DNA of 44,580 nt from Candidatus Kapaibacterium sp. (GTDB lineage Bacteria > Bacteroidota > Ignavibacteria > Kapaibacteriales > WFXC01): assembly GCA_027082775.1 (NCBI GenBank), contig JALWUI010000159.1, forward strand, positions 1-44,580, given 5' to 3'. Both the position numbers and the translations under genes were made by a program. Shown one piece after another: positions 25,765 through 35,440 of the stretch (the stretch's first letter is position 1; each line of letters opens with the position of its first letter). The notes under the pieces were generated by a model. The model was not told the DNA's origin and ran no database searches. It was given only the letters and a program-made list of their open reading frames with translations.

Positions 25765-27030
25765 TTATTCGTACCGCAATGCTTCCACCGGATCGAGCCG
25801 GGCAGCGCGAAGTGCTGGGGCGAAGCCTGCCAGAACGCCGACCAGCACCGCGACCAGAAGCGCAATCCCCATCAAATGGGGCGGAATGATGGATGCTGTA
25901 AAGCCCAGATCGCCGGGGAAAAGGAGAAATTTTGCTCCGGCGATCGCGCCCTGAGACAAAAGCAGAGCAATGACAGCACCGGCAGTACTCAGCAGTGCTG
26001 CTTCGATCAGAAATTGCAGTAAGATTGCTCGCCGCTTTGCCCCTACGGCTTTACGCAGCCCAATTTCTCGCGTCCGTTCCACCACCGAAACGAACATAAT
26101 GTTCATAATGCCGATGATACCTACCAGGAAAGATAGACCGGTCATTCCAATCCCGATACCCCAGATCGCAATGCGGATGGTTCGCACCTGTTGTTCGAAA
26201 GCATCGATGGAGTTGATCGAGAAATTGTCTGGTTCCCATGGAGCCAGATTGCGAACTTTGCGCATCACCATTCGCGCTTCTTCCGTAACCTCTGGCAGCA
26301 ACGATTGCGACGGGGCTTTTACCACCAGCGTGTAATTGGAGAAGTTGGTACTGTGTAACAGTTGGAACACTCGAAAGGGGATATAGACCGCATTGTCCCC
26401 CCAGTCGCTGATCAGCGTTCCCCGCTTTTTGAGAATTCCGATGACCCGGAATTTTTTGCCTCTGTAGAAAATCGTTTGTCCCAGAGGATTCTGGTTCGGA
26501 AAAAGCTCTTGCCACACATTGTATCCCAGAACGGCTACGTAGCTGGCAGTCAGGTCTTCAATGGGGGCGAGAAACCGTCCTGCTTCGATGCTGTTTGCCA
26601 CTTCCCAGTCGTTGTCACTGGTAGTGCCGATAATCCCAATGCCACTGATGGAGTTTTCTGCTGATCGAACGGTCTGTCCCCAGGCGTTACCCCGCGGATA
26701 TGCTCGCTCTGCCAGGGTCAACTGCGCAATGGCAGCTCGAATCTGCCGAATGGTAATCGGCGGGCGCTTGCGCGCCTCCCGCCACGGCGTTCGTCCCGTC
26801 CAGTCGAATTTGTGAATGTAAATGACTTCGTAGCCAAGACTGCTAATCGTTCGTTCCCACGCAGAATCCAGTCCATCCAGAAACCAGCCCATCAGGACGA
26901 CAAAGGTGACACCGATAACAACGCCCAGCGTGGTGAGCAGGGAGCGAACCCGGTTGGCGGCAATGGCAGCGACAGCAATACGGATGCTTTCGCCAAATTC
27001 TGCCAGAATGTTCAGTGTGCGTTGCATCAT
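25765..27030 (-). CDS. MacB-type ABC transporter permease
   Basis: A 421-residue paralogue of the downstream permease. It has N-terminal helix [20 protein letters not shown], a periplasmic domain, and C-terminal FtsX helices with [20 protein letters not shown]; it ends [10 protein letters not shown]. Two ATGs are adjacent (27030 and 27027). The first overlaps the stop of the ATPase gene, giving tight coupling. MacB-family pumps move substrates from the periplasm through an outer-membrane TolC duct using ATP hydrolysis in the cytoplasm. The substrate (lipoprotein, peptide, siderophore or drug) is not shown by the sequence. Confidence 0.9.
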   Translation of the reverse strand: MMQRTLNILAEFGESIRIAVAAIAANRVRSLLTTLGVVIGVTFVVLMGWFLDGLDSAWERTISSLGYEVIYIHKFDWTGRTPWREARKRPPITIRQIRAAIAQLTLAERAYPRGNAWGQTVRSAENSISGIGIIGTTSDNDWEVANSIEAGRFLAPIEDLTASYVAVLGYNVWQELFPNQNPLGQTIFYRGKKFRVIGILKKRGTLISDWGDNAVYIPFRVFQLLHSTNFSNYTLVVKAPSQSLLPEVTEEARMVMRKVRNLAPWEPDNFSINSIDAFEQQVRTIRIAIWGIGIGMTGLSFLVGIIGIMNIMFVSVVERTREIGLRKAVGAKRRAILLQFLIEAALLSTAGAVIALLLSQGAIAGAKFLLFPGDLGFTASIIPPHLMGIALLVAVLVGVLAGFAPALRAARLDPVEALRYE

Positions 27031-27728
27031 ACCGGTATGCTGCTGGTTTTGCTTTCTTCTTTCTGAATTTGACCATCCAGAATGTGGATAATGCGGTTAG
27101 CGTGTTGGGCAACGTGTGGTTCGTGGGTGACGAGAATGATGGTATTTCCCTGACGCCACAGTTCATCGAACAGCGCTAAGATTTCAGCGCCTGTACGACT
27201 ATCCAGGTTGCCGGTAGGTTCGTCGGCTAAAAGAAGCGAGGGATTGTTGATTAACGCGCGGGCAATAGCAACTCGCTGCCGTTGTCCCCCCGATAGCTCA
27301 TTGGGTTTGTGAAAGAGCCGATCTCCTAATCCCACTTTTTCCAGCATAGCCACAGCGCGCTCGTAACGTTCGTCGGCTGGAACTCCTGCATAGATAAGGG
27401 GAAGTTCGACATTGCGCACCGCCGTATAGCGCGGTAGCAGGTGGAAGGTCTGGAAGACAAAGCCGATTTTTTTGTTCCGGATTTCTGCCAGTTCATTGTC
27501 GTCCAGATCGCTGACGTCCTCGCCTTCCAGAAAGTATCGTCCCGAGGTAGGGGTATCCAGACAGCCGATGATGTTCATCAGGGTAGATTTACCGGAGCCT
27601 GATGGACCCATAATCGCGACGTATTCGTTGGGTTCAATCGAAAGTGTAACGCCGCGCAGCGCCCGGACCACCTCTTCTCCCATCTGGTATTCCCGGACGA
27701 TATTTTCCAGGTGAATGAGCGTGTTCAT
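27027..27728 (-). CDS. ABC transporter ATP-binding protein (MacB/LolD type)
   Basis: A 233-residue cytoplasmic ATPase. Walker A is GPSGSGKST (residues 41-49), the Q-loop is [13 protein letters not shown], the signature is [15 protein letters not shown], Walker B is [13 protein letters not shown], and the H-loop is ILVTHEP. The NLDS after Walker B is typical of the LolD/MacB/FtsE group. It overlaps the adaptor gene by four bases (ATGA) upstream and the first permease downstream, so subunits should be made in fixed ratio. Together with the two permeases it forms the motor of the export system. Confidence 0.95.
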   Translation of the reverse strand: MNTLIHLENIVREYQMGEEVVRALRGVTLSIEPNEYVAIMGPSGSGKSTLMNIIGCLDTPTSGRYFLEGEDVSDLDDNELAEIRNKKIGFVFQTFHLLPRYTAVRNVELPLIYAGVPADERYERAVAMLEKVGLGDRLFHKPNELSGGQRQRVAIARALINNPSLLLADEPTGNLDSRTGAEILALFDELWRQGNTIILVTHEPHVAQHANRIIHILDGQIQKEESKTSSIPV

Positions 27729-29053
27729 TGTTCACTCTTTCGTTCGTTCCGCTTTGCTTGTTGCCATCGCTTTCTGGACTTGCGTCCGGATTTGTTCTGA
27801 ATAATCAATTTGCTCCCGTCTTTGAGTCGCCGGGCAATGGCGGTGAAACTGCCCGTTACCACCTCTGTTCCTTCCTCCAGTCCCTCCACGATTTCAATGT
27901 AGTTCCCATCGCTGATGCCAGTAACCACCCGAACCATTTTCGCATAACCGTTGTCATTAACAAAGACGACCGTCGGCGGATGCTGCTGTTGCGGTTTTTT
28001 GTTTCCCGGACCACCTTTTTTCCCTTGCCACATCGGTCGTTGGGACCGGCGCACCGTAACCGCCTGGAGTGGCACTGCCAGCACGTTTTCTTTCTTTTCA
28101 GTTTGAATTTCCGCCGTGCAGGTCATACCGGGACGCATCCGGGGATCAGTTTCCAGCAGACGAATTTCTACCTTGAACAGCACCAGATCTTCGTTGCTTC
28201 CGCCGGGACCCTGCGAAATGGGGGCGTTGCCAACGTGCAATACCACCCCCCGGAACTTCTGGTTGGACAATGCGTCCAGTTCCACGAAGGCGGTATCGCC
28301 TGGCTCAATAAGCACAACGTCGTTTTCATCAACCTCCACTTCGGCATTGATCGTGTGGAGATCGGCGATCCGCATAATTTCCGTTCCCTGCATTTGAGCG
28401 GTTCCCACCACTTTTTCCCCTTTTTCAACGGGAAGAGCAATCACTACTCCGTCGATAGGGGAATAGATCTGGGTGCGCTGGAGACTCAGTTCTGCTTGCT
28501 TGAGCGATGCCCGAGCACGTTCATACTGCTTCAAACTGGCCTGGTACCGGGCTTGTGCCTGCTGGAAACGCGCCTTTGCCTGATCCAGCTCTTCCTGCGA
28601 GGCAAATTCTTTTTTGTAAAGCTGGAGTGTGCGGTCCAGCATTGCCTTAGCGTTTTCCAGCTCGGCTTTCGCAACTTCAATGTCCGATTTTGCTGCTTCT
28701 GCTGCTGCCCGAAGTTGTTCCACCTGGGTTTCCACAATGTCAGGTTTGATCCGAACTAACAGTTGCCCTTTGCGGACGGTGTCTCCCTCTTCAACTCCCA
28801 GAAAAATAATTTCGCCGCTGGTTTCCGAAGAAATTTTGACTTCCGTCTCCGGCTTAATGGTTCCAGTCACCGTCACCGTCTGAATGATGGTACGGCGCTG
28901 CACCGGTTCGACGGTAACCGGGGTTCCCTCTTCCCGGTGGGCGGAGACGTAGAAGATAAAGCTGAGAATAAGGAGTATGATGACACTGAGTCCAATCCAG
29001 AGTTGCCGCTTTTTCCGACGTTTGCGTACGCGTTTGTTTTCTGCTGTTGCCAT
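27725..29053 (-). CDS. Periplasmic adaptor (MacA/HlyD family)
   Basis: A 442-residue membrane-fusion protein. A very basic N-terminus ([11 protein letters not shown]) precedes one membrane helix (residues about 18-37). Then come the barrel-sandwich hybrid halves ([20 protein letters not shown] and [14 protein letters not shown]) flanking a coiled-coil hairpin at about residues 110-200, and beta-barrel and membrane-proximal domains. It ends in a basic tail. It should bridge the permeases to the TolC-like protein encoded just upstream (29-base gap). Confidence 0.92.
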   Translation of the reverse strand: MATAENKRVRKRRKKRQLWIGLSVIILLILSFIFYVSAHREEGTPVTVEPVQRRTIIQTVTVTGTIKPETEVKISSETSGEIIFLGVEEGDTVRKGQLLVRIKPDIVETQVEQLRAAAEAAKSDIEVAKAELENAKAMLDRTLQLYKKEFASQEELDQAKARFQQAQARYQASLKQYERARASLKQAELSLQRTQIYSPIDGVVIALPVEKGEKVVGTAQMQGTEIMRIADLHTINAEVEVDENDVVLIEPGDTAFVELDALSNQKFRGVVLHVGNAPISQGPGGSNEDLVLFKVEIRLLETDPRMRPGMTCTAEIQTEKKENVLAVPLQAVTVRRSQRPMWQGKKGGPGNKKPQQQHPPTVVFVNDNGYAKMVRVVTGISDGNYIEIVEGLEEGTEVVTGSFTAIARRLKDGSKLIIQNKSGRKSRKRWQQAKRNERKSEQ

Positions 29054-29082
29054 CGTTCGCTCGCTTTATTGGGACTTCGTTT

Positions 29083-30435
29083 TTACGGTTCAGTTCCGGT
29101 GAGCATCTTCAGTTGGTATTGGGCTTTTAGATAGTTGAACAGAGCAGTCAGGTAGTTCACTTTTGCGGATGTGAATTGCGAGTTTGCCTGTGCGTATTCT
29201 GCTAAGGAAATTTTACCCACATCCAGGCGCTCCTGAGCACTGGCATAATTCAGGCGAGCAGCATCTAAGGCAAGGGTTGCTGCCTGAAGTTCTCGTTCGC
29301 TGGCGTCCAGTTGCAGGAATGCCTGTTCAATATCCGCAGCGATTTGTTGCTCGATCTGTCGCAGTTCCAGTTCTCGCTGCATCCGCTGAACATTCGCTGA
29401 TTGAATCTGTTCATTGGTGCGGAAGTTATCGAAGATCGGTACGCGCAAAGATAGTCCAACGAAGGTGCGTCCTAAGCGGTCGAAATCTCGAAGCTCGCTG
29501 TTTGCCCACGACCAGGAAAGCGCAGCAGAAAGGCTGGGGAAGTAACCGCTGCGCGCTACGGTCAGCGATGCGTTGGCAATTGCCAGTTGCTTTTGAGCTG
29601 CAAGGTAGTCCGGACGACGGCTCAATGCTTGCTGATAGACCGTCTGGAAAGTTCCTATGCGCTGACGGAAATCCTGCATCATCGCTGCAGTTACCGTATC
29701 TGGCAAGCCGGCGGATGAAAATTCCACCGGTAAAGTGGGAGAAAGACCGATGAGACTGAGCAGCTTTGCTTTCGCAAGGGTGAGCTGGTTTTTGGCTTGA
29801 ACCAGTGCTAATTGTTTCTGCGCTACCTGCGCCTGTTGCTGATACAAAGCCGGTTTGGCAATGCGACCGGCTTCGTATTGCGCCTCCAGTTTGCGAAGCT
29901 GCGTTTCCGCTGTTTCCAAGTCCGCTTTGCGAAGATCGATGAGTCGGTAGGATTTCTGGACTTCGAGAAACTGGTCATAGACCTGCTGAAAAACGCGCCG
30001 GCGAGTGTCAGCCGCTTGTAACTCCGTCGCCTGAAGCTGGTCCTGTGCCTGCGCAAATTGGGCTTCGCGAGCAAAGCCGTCGAAGAGCGGAAGAGAAGCG
30101 TTGACACTGAGCGAATAGGAATTGGCAGGTGAGCGTGGAACCGGGATCAATTGCCCGCCGATATTTACGAATTGCTGTTGCTGTTGATCCAGGCGGCGGG
30201 AATACCCGGCGCTGAGAGAAAGACCGGGAAGATACCGCCCGAAAGCGGCGGTGAGACGGGCACCGGCGCCCAGTAATTGGGCTTCTGCCCGCTGGATGTC
30301 CAGATTGTTTTCTCGCGCTAATTGGAGGCATTCTTGCAGGGTTAAAACCTTTGGACCTTTACCCTGAATCTGTGCGCTGCTACCGGCAACGCTCAGCAGC
30401 ATTCCTGCGACGATCGCAATAATTCTCTGAATCAT
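29083..30435 (-). CDS. TolC-family outer-membrane efflux protein
   Basis: A 450-residue protein with signal peptide (IAIVAGMLLSVAGSSAQ cut before IQG). It has two OEP repeats of long helices with heptad patterns and short beta-strand insertions, such as LSLSAGYSRRLDQQQQQF and ALSWSWANSELRDFDRLG. This is the trimeric outer-membrane channel of the export system and the first gene of the operon. A divergent promoter region of under 90 bases separates it from the endonuclease gene. Confidence 0.93.
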   Translation of the reverse strand: MIQRIIAIVAGMLLSVAGSSAQIQGKGPKVLTLQECLQLARENNLDIQRAEAQLLGAGARLTAAFGRYLPGLSLSAGYSRRLDQQQQQFVNIGGQLIPVPRSPANSYSLSVNASLPLFDGFAREAQFAQAQDQLQATELQAADTRRRVFQQVYDQFLEVQKSYRLIDLRKADLETAETQLRKLEAQYEAGRIAKPALYQQQAQVAQKQLALVQAKNQLTLAKAKLLSLIGLSPTLPVEFSSAGLPDTVTAAMMQDFRQRIGTFQTVYQQALSRRPDYLAAQKQLAIANASLTVARSGYFPSLSAALSWSWANSELRDFDRLGRTFVGLSLRVPIFDNFRTNEQIQSANVQRMQRELELRQIEQQIAADIEQAFLQLDASERELQAATLALDAARLNYASAQERLDVGKISLAEYAQANSQFTSAKVNYLTALFNYLKAQYQLKMLTGTEP

Positions 30436-30521
30436 CGTTTATGCCTTCATCGTCTTCGTTCTTTCTGGCGGTGACTATAAACGTACCGCCGTGTGAATAT
30501 GTTTCACTGGGGTGGAAGCAG

Positions 30522-32195
30522 ATGCGATTCTGGTGGTGGGGCGTTCTCTGGATATGCGCCGTCGGGTGGGGCAGCGCTCAGCCGATGGTTCCGGTTGTAC
30601 GGATGGATACTGTGTGGGTGGGGCAGGGGCGGATAGATACCGTAGCAGTAACACTGTCGCTCCCGTCAGATGAATCCTATCGCATCGTGGCAGTACGGGT
30701 TGTGGATGAGCGTCAGCCATTTACGGTCGCTGTACTGGATGGGGATTCGACGATTGTTCCGGGAGAACCCGTCCACCTGGTGATCCGCTGTTTGCCCAGG
30801 CATAATCTGTGGTATCAGACATTTGTGAACCTTACCGTTCGTTCAACGACGCAGCTCATTGCCCGCCCGGTTCGGCTGGAGGCTCGATGCTACTATGCGG
30901 ATTCTACCTATCGGTTTACCTGGAATCTTCAGGGATCGGCGTTGGTCAATGCCCTGTACGATTATGTGAAGGTGCATCGCGCACTGTTCTATTCCGACGC
31001 TCGCCGGCAGTTGTTCGAGTATGTGGCGAAGGGACCGGGCGATACGATCGAGTGCGTGTATTCGGGGCGGAAAATCGTTGCAAAGCGATATGAGGATGCT
31101 TATGCTCAGGGATTTAATACCGAGCACGTGTGGCCCCGAAGCTACGGCGCAGATCGGGAACCGGCAAAGTCTGATCTCCACCATTTGTTCCCGTCTGATC
31201 AGCAGATCAATGAGAAGCGGGCAAACTATCCATTTGGTCTGGTAAGTCGGCAGGTGTTGTACGAGCAGGGGGGATCCAGGCTTGGATATGATGCCGCCAA
31301 TCATATCGTTTTTGAAGTGCGACCGAAGACCCGGGGCGATATTGCCCGCGCAATGTTTTATTTTGCCCTCCGGTACCGCAATCCGCAGAATTTTCTGGCT
31401 CAGCAGGAGGCGATCCTGCGGCAGTGGCATCAGGAAGATCCGGTGGATTCGGTGGAACGGCGTCGCAATCAGCGCATTCGAACGATCCAGTATCGCCCCA
31501 ATCCATTTATCGATCATCCGGAGTTCCTGGAGCGTATTTATCAGCTCGGTGGGAATCCGGACTTTCCACCAGTGCCTGTTGTGCAATTTGCCGATTCGAT
31601 CTACCACGTGGTTGTGGATCGGCTTCCTGATACTGCCTGGTTTCCCCTGTTTAACATTGGCACGACGGCAGCAATTGCAAAAGATGGGATCGTGAAAGGG
31701 TATCGGGATACTGCAACGGTGGCGACGGCATGGATTTTGAGTGACACCATTCCAGCAGGGGGAATGGAGTTCGTCGCTCTCCGCATCGATTCCAGACAGA
31801 GGACAACAAAACAGTGGCAATCGAGGTTTGCGCAGGAAGACACGATCACGCTCCAGGTGCGATTTCGCAATGGCATACGCCCGGTGAAGGTGCCGGTGGT
31901 TATTCATCAGGCAGTTCCAGCATCGGTACCTTTGTGGTCTCAGCAGATGCCGGTCGTTACAGCGTACGGTCGTACGGCTGTCATCTATCTTCCAGATGCG
32001 TATGTTCCCTCGCCTCCAGCGGCACTTCGGGATCTGCTGGGACGGCGCTGGCAGGTTACGGCAATGGTGCAACCACAGGCAGGTGGCAGCCGAATCGTCC
32101 TGCAATGGAACGCGCCGCTGCCCTCAGGACTCTACTGGTACGTGGTTTCCTGGAATCATCGTTTGTGGATCATACCGGTTGACATTCATCCGTAA
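30522..32195 (+). CDS. Secreted endonuclease I (EndA/NucM family) with T9SS-like C-terminus
   Basis: A 557-residue secreted nuclease. The start at 30522 gives signal peptide MRFWWWGVLWICAVGWGSAQ. A beta-domain of about 130 residues precedes the endonuclease I core, whose His-Me finger motif reads FNTEHVWPRSYGA, followed by KSDLHHLFPSDQQIN. The C-terminal region ends LRDLLGRRW, then LPSGLYWYVVS, resembling a T9SS sorting domain. It would digest DNA (and perhaps RNA) outside the cell. The deacetylase-like gene starts six bases after it. A longer frame from 30441 lacks a signal-peptide match. Confidence 0.88.
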   Translation: MRFWWWGVLWICAVGWGSAQPMVPVVRMDTVWVGQGRIDTVAVTLSLPSDESYRIVAVRVVDERQPFTVAVLDGDSTIVPGEPVHLVIRCLPRHNLWYQTFVNLTVRSTTQLIARPVRLEARCYYADSTYRFTWNLQGSALVNALYDYVKVHRALFYSDARRQLFEYVAKGPGDTIECVYSGRKIVAKRYEDAYAQGFNTEHVWPRSYGADREPAKSDLHHLFPSDQQINEKRANYPFGLVSRQVLYEQGGSRLGYDAANHIVFEVRPKTRGDIARAMFYFALRYRNPQNFLAQQEAILRQWHQEDPVDSVERRRNQRIRTIQYRPNPFIDHPEFLERIYQLGGNPDFPPVPVVQFADSIYHVVVDRLPDTAWFPLFNIGTTAAIAKDGIVKGYRDTATVATAWILSDTIPAGGMEFVALRIDSRQRTTKQWQSRFAQEDTITLQVRFRNGIRPVKVPVVIHQAVPASVPLWSQQMPVVTAYGRTAVIYLPDAYVPSPPAALRDLLGRRWQVTAMVQPQAGGSRIVLQWNAPLPSGLYWYVVSWNHRLWIIPVDIHP

Positions 32196-32200
32196 CGGCG

Positions 32201-33130
32201 ATGAGAAAGGCGATTTTTTATACGCATCACTACGAAGTGCGGCTTCCGCCGGGACACCGGTTTCCAATGCAGAAATATCGAATGCTGCACCAGGCGCTGG
32301 TGCAGTCTGGATTGGCAGCAGAAGACGAGTTACTTCCTGCGCCGCTGGCAGCGCTATGGGAAATTGAGCGGGTACATACGCCGGCGTATGTGCGGGCATT
32401 TGTGGATGGATCTCTACCACCGTCTCTGGAGCGACGCATAGGGATTCCGTGGAGTCCGGTGTTTGTTCAACGAACCCTTGCCTCTGTTGGGGCAACCTTG
32501 GAAGCGGCGAGAACAGCGATGGTCACCGGCTTTGGCGCTGCTCTGTCAGGGGGAACGCACCATGCGTTTCCCGATTATGGCGAAGGGTTCTGTGTTTTTA
32601 ATGATCTGGCAATTGCCGCAACGATGTTGCTGGAGGAATATGGCGTTCACCGCATTGCCATTGTTGATCTGGATGTGCATCAGGGAAACGGTACAGCAGC
32701 GATTTTCCAGGATCATCCGGCGGTGTTTACCCTGAGCATCCACGCGGCGAATAACTATCCATTCCGCAAGGAACGTTCTTCGCTGGACATTGCGCTGCCC
32801 GATGGATGCGGCGATGGGCAGTATCTGGAAGCCTTAGATCGGGCACTGGAGGGAGTAGCACAATTCGAGCCTGAAGTCATCCTGTATCAGGCGGGCGTCG
32901 ACGTCATCCGGGAAGATCGACTGGGACGATTGAATCTCAGCTTGGAGGGAGTATACCAGCGGGATAAAAAAGTTTTGCAGTTTGCCTATATCCGAAACAT
33001 TCCAATTGTGCTGACAATGGGCGGAGGATATGGCAACCCACTGGAACAAACAATCGCAGCGCATTTGCGGACATATTCAGCGGTAGCGGAGATTTTTTAC
33101 AGGTGCTCCAGCGCAGAACGAATCTGCTGA
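32201..33130 (+). CDS. Histone-deacetylase-family hydrolase
   Basis: A 309-residue zinc enzyme of the arginase/deacetylase fold (class similar to AcuC, polyamine and acetoin-utilisation deacetylases). It has the tandem His in SGGTHHAFPDYGEGFCVFND, zinc-binding D and H in VDLDVHQGNGT, the third ligand Asp in QAGVDVIREDRLG, and the Gly-rich MGGGYGNP near the end. The substrate is an acetylated amine, but which one is not clear. It lies just after the nuclease gene on the same strand and overlaps the 3' end of the convergent small gene by 34 bases. Confidence 0.92.
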   Translation: MRKAIFYTHHYEVRLPPGHRFPMQKYRMLHQALVQSGLAAEDELLPAPLAALWEIERVHTPAYVRAFVDGSLPPSLERRIGIPWSPVFVQRTLASVGATLEAARTAMVTGFGAALSGGTHHAFPDYGEGFCVFNDLAIAATMLLEEYGVHRIAIVDLDVHQGNGTAAIFQDHPAVFTLSIHAANNYPFRKERSSLDIALPDGCGDGQYLEALDRALEGVAQFEPEVILYQAGVDVIREDRLGRLNLSLEGVYQRDKKVLQFAYIRNIPIVLTMGGGYGNPLEQTIAAHLRTYSAVAEIFYRCSSAERIC

Positions 33131-33453
33131 CCGGTATTGTACACGATTTTCTTGATGGTGTCGAAACTCAATTCCTTGAACTCGCTCATAATGATCTCTA
33201 AGGCATCGCCAGAAGAAAGACGTTGCGATCGGAGTTGATAGTAGCGGTGATGAATGTACCAGTTGCGCAACATTCGTTCGTTGAAAAAGCCGTGTTTCAA
33301 AAGAAAGAAATACACTTTGTCCGGCATAAAATCCCGAAAAATATTCACCTGGCAGTAAGGCGGAAGATTCTGCTGCGAAGAACTCTTTTGACAACGCTCT
33401 TCACCTGGTGAATTTTCAGCGCCTCGTTCAACGTTAATCAGTTGTACTCCCAT
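33097..33453 (-). CDS. Small conserved-looking protein of unknown function
   Basis: A 118-residue protein I do not recognise. AGGAG lies seven bases before the ATG at 33453, a strong ribosome site, so I think the gene is real. The first 30 residues are polar (NVERGAENSPGEERCQ). The rest is helical and aromatic (VYFFLLKHGFFNERMLRNWY, then RLSSGDALEIIMSEFKELSF) and could form a helical-bundle or winged-helix fold. It is convergent with, and overlaps, the deacetylase gene by 34 bases. It is the only minus-strand gene between two plus-strand secreted-enzyme genes. Confidence 0.55.
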   Translation of the reverse strand: MGVQLINVERGAENSPGEERCQKSSSQQNLPPYCQVNIFRDFMPDKVYFFLLKHGFFNERMLRNWYIHHRYYQLRSQRLSSGDALEIIMSEFKELSFDTIKKIVYNTGQQIRSALEHL

Positions 33454-33784
33454 TGTTGGCTCCTGCCCCTTCGTTGGACTGTTTCAGACCTTTGTTGCGA
33501 ACACTGGGACGATAGAAACGAACATTCCGTCAGGAAATTTGATAGAAAGTTGTTCTGTCTGTGAAGGTGTCGTTCAGGGGACAATGGTATTGCGGAAGCT
33601 TGCGTTTGAGTATGAGAAAAATTTCCCTCTTTTTTAGCGAGCCGCTGCTGGCAGTAAGGTCCTTGATTGCGTGGCGGAGCAGGGGGCAGGCGTTCAGTCG
33701 ATGGATGGTCTGGACCTGGTGGTTGCTTCAGGAGTTGTATTTTTGTACCAGAACAGGGGAAGAACAAACAGGCAGGATGTGATG
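33454..33784. other. Intergenic region upstream of the secreted EEP nuclease
   Basis: No gene found. It must contain divergent promoters for the small minus-strand gene and the nuclease, but no match to TTG/TAnnTTTG with good spacing was seen. Confidence 0.4.
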
Positions 33785-35440
33785 ATGAAGAGGATTTTTT
33801 GCTTTATTTCAGTGCTTGGCATTTGGATGGGAGTGCTTCGAGCACAGGTACTGGACATTGCCGATGCGCGGCAGCAGCCGCCCGGCAGTGTGGTAACCGT
33901 CAGTGGGGTTGTGACCGTCGCGCAGCAATTTGGGAATCCCGCTTTTATCCAGGATCGGACTGCGGGCATTGCTGTTTATGACTTTGATTTTATCCAGCAG
34001 GTGCAGATTGGAGATTCCGTGGTAGTGCGAGGCACGCTGTCGGAGTTTGGGCAGCAGAATGGGCAGCCGGGAAGTGGATTGTTGGAGTTAACCGATGTGA
34101 CCCTGATGCAGAAAGTGTCCGGAGCGCGGATTGATACGCTTGCAGTATCGCTCGCGGCCATTGATGAAACGATCGAAGGACGATTGGTGCGCATTGATTC
34201 GGTCTTCTGGACGCTGTTGCGGGACGATTTTTTCCCTGCGGAATCGCGCAATTATGGGATTTTTGATCCAACGGGAGCGGGCGAAATTCGGGTGGATAAC
34301 AATACGGAGCTGGGAGGAAAACGGATTCCCCACACACCCTTCGATTTGATTGGCGTAGTGTCGCAGTATCGAGGGCAGTATCAGATTATGCCACGATTTG
34401 TAACCGATTTGCAGCCGCTTCCGCCGCGGCAGGCAGTGCCTGATTCCCAGCGGTTGACACTGGTGACCTGGAATTTGGAATGGTTTGGAGATCCCAATCG
34501 AGAACCATCGGATGATGCTGCCCAGTTTGCGGGTGTCTATGCGCTGATTGACAGTGTGAATGCGGATATTTACCTGCTGCAGGAAGTTGCAAACCCGACG
34601 GTATTTCAGCAGTTGGCGGATTCGCTGGCGCGCTATGACGGGTATCTGGCGCCGTACGATCAGGAGCTGCGCACGGGGTATCTGGTAAAGCGGTCGGAAA
34701 TTACAGTGCTGGACACGAATCTGCTTTTTACCGCGGCACCATCTGACGCCTGGGCGTGGGGACGGTATCCGTTCCATCTGGTGTTCCGCTGGCGGGGAGT
34801 CCGGCTGCACGTGCTCAATCTCCATATGAAGTCGGGAACCAATCTGGAGGATCAGCAGTTGCGGTGGCGGGATGCGATGATTCTGTACAATGGACTCTCC
34901 AGCCGGTGGAGCGATTCGTTGCTCATTGTTGGCGGCGACTGGAACGATGATTTCGACGAAAGTATTGTGCCGGGAGTACCATCGCCGTACGAAGCATTCG
35001 TTGCTGATTCAGGGAATTTCATCGTGCCGGATTACTGGTTGAGTGTGCGGGGCGTTGGCACCCATCGAGGAGGCTCGTTTCTGGATCATTTTGTGATGAT
35101 GGGAGTGATGCGGACTTTGCCAATTCAGTGGCAGGCAGGAGTTGTGCTGCCATCTTCTGTGGAACGGAACTTTGCAACGGTTTCGGATCATCTCCCTTTG
35201 CAACTGGAGCTGGTGTGGCAACCATCGACGGTTATCCCGGAGTGGGAAGCGGCGAAAATCCGGGTTCTCCATAAACAGCTTCTGCTGGAGCGTCCAGCAA
35301 CGATCCGGATTTATACGTTATGGGGACAGCACATTGGCACGTGGCGGCGGGTTTATCGGGTCGATCTCTCATTTTTGCCCCCGCAACCGGTCGTGTATGT
35401 GCTCAATGGGCGTCAGCGGGGGATTCTGATGGTACGGTAG
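33785..35440 (+). CDS. Secreted endonuclease/exonuclease/phosphatase-family nuclease with T9SS-like C-terminus
   Basis: A 551-residue secreted protein. The signal peptide is MKRIFCFISVLGIWMGVLRA, cut before QVL. An OB-fold domain (about residues 20-200; VVTVAQQFGNPAFIQDRTAG) is followed by the EEP nuclease domain with LVTWNLEWFG, LLQEV, GGDWND and SDHLPL, the metal- and catalytic-residue motifs. The C-terminus (IRIYTLWGQHIGTW) is T9SS-like. It could act as a DNase or a phosphodiesterase outside the cell. AGGA lies seven bases before the ATG at 33785; ATG 33782 is an alternative. The stop is one base from a parS site and the 3' end overlaps mnmG. Confidence 0.85.
   Translation: MKRIFCFISVLGIWMGVLRAQVLDIADARQQPPGSVVTVSGVVTVAQQFGNPAFIQDRTAGIAVYDFDFIQQVQIGDSVVVRGTLSEFGQQNGQPGSGLLELTDVTLMQKVSGARIDTLAVSLAAIDETIEGRLVRIDSVFWTLLRDDFFPAESRNYGIFDPTGAGEIRVDNNTELGGKRIPHTPFDLIGVVSQYRGQYQIMPRFVTDLQPLPPRQAVPDSQRLTLVTWNLEWFGDPNREPSDDAAQFAGVYALIDSVNADIYLLQEVANPTVFQQLADSLARYDGYLAPYDQELRTGYLVKRSEITVLDTNLLFTAAPSDAWAWGRYPFHLVFRWRGVRLHVLNLHMKSGTNLEDQQLRWRDAMILYNGLSSRWSDSLLIVGGDWNDDFDESIVPGVPSPYEAFVADSGNFIVPDYWLSVRGVGTHRGGSFLDHFVMMGVMRTLPIQWQAGVVLPSSVERNFATVSDHLPLQLELVWQPSTVIPEWEAAKIRVLHKQLLLERPATIRIYTLWGQHIGTWRRVYRVDLSFLPPQPVVYVLNGRQRGILMVR

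Noticed and set aside
27728-28759. Open frame of 343 codons on the plus strand
   Set aside because: Antisense to the MacA-like adaptor; Phe- and Cys-rich composition fits a shadow of a coiled-coil gene.
30843-32105. Open frame of 420 codons on the minus strand
   Set aside because: Antisense shadow of the endonuclease I gene, whose His-Me finger and signal peptide are clear; the shadow is Cys-, His- and Arg-rich without motifs.
34088-34825. Open frame of 245 codons on the minus strand
   Set aside because: Antisense to the EEP nuclease; no motif or ribosome site.
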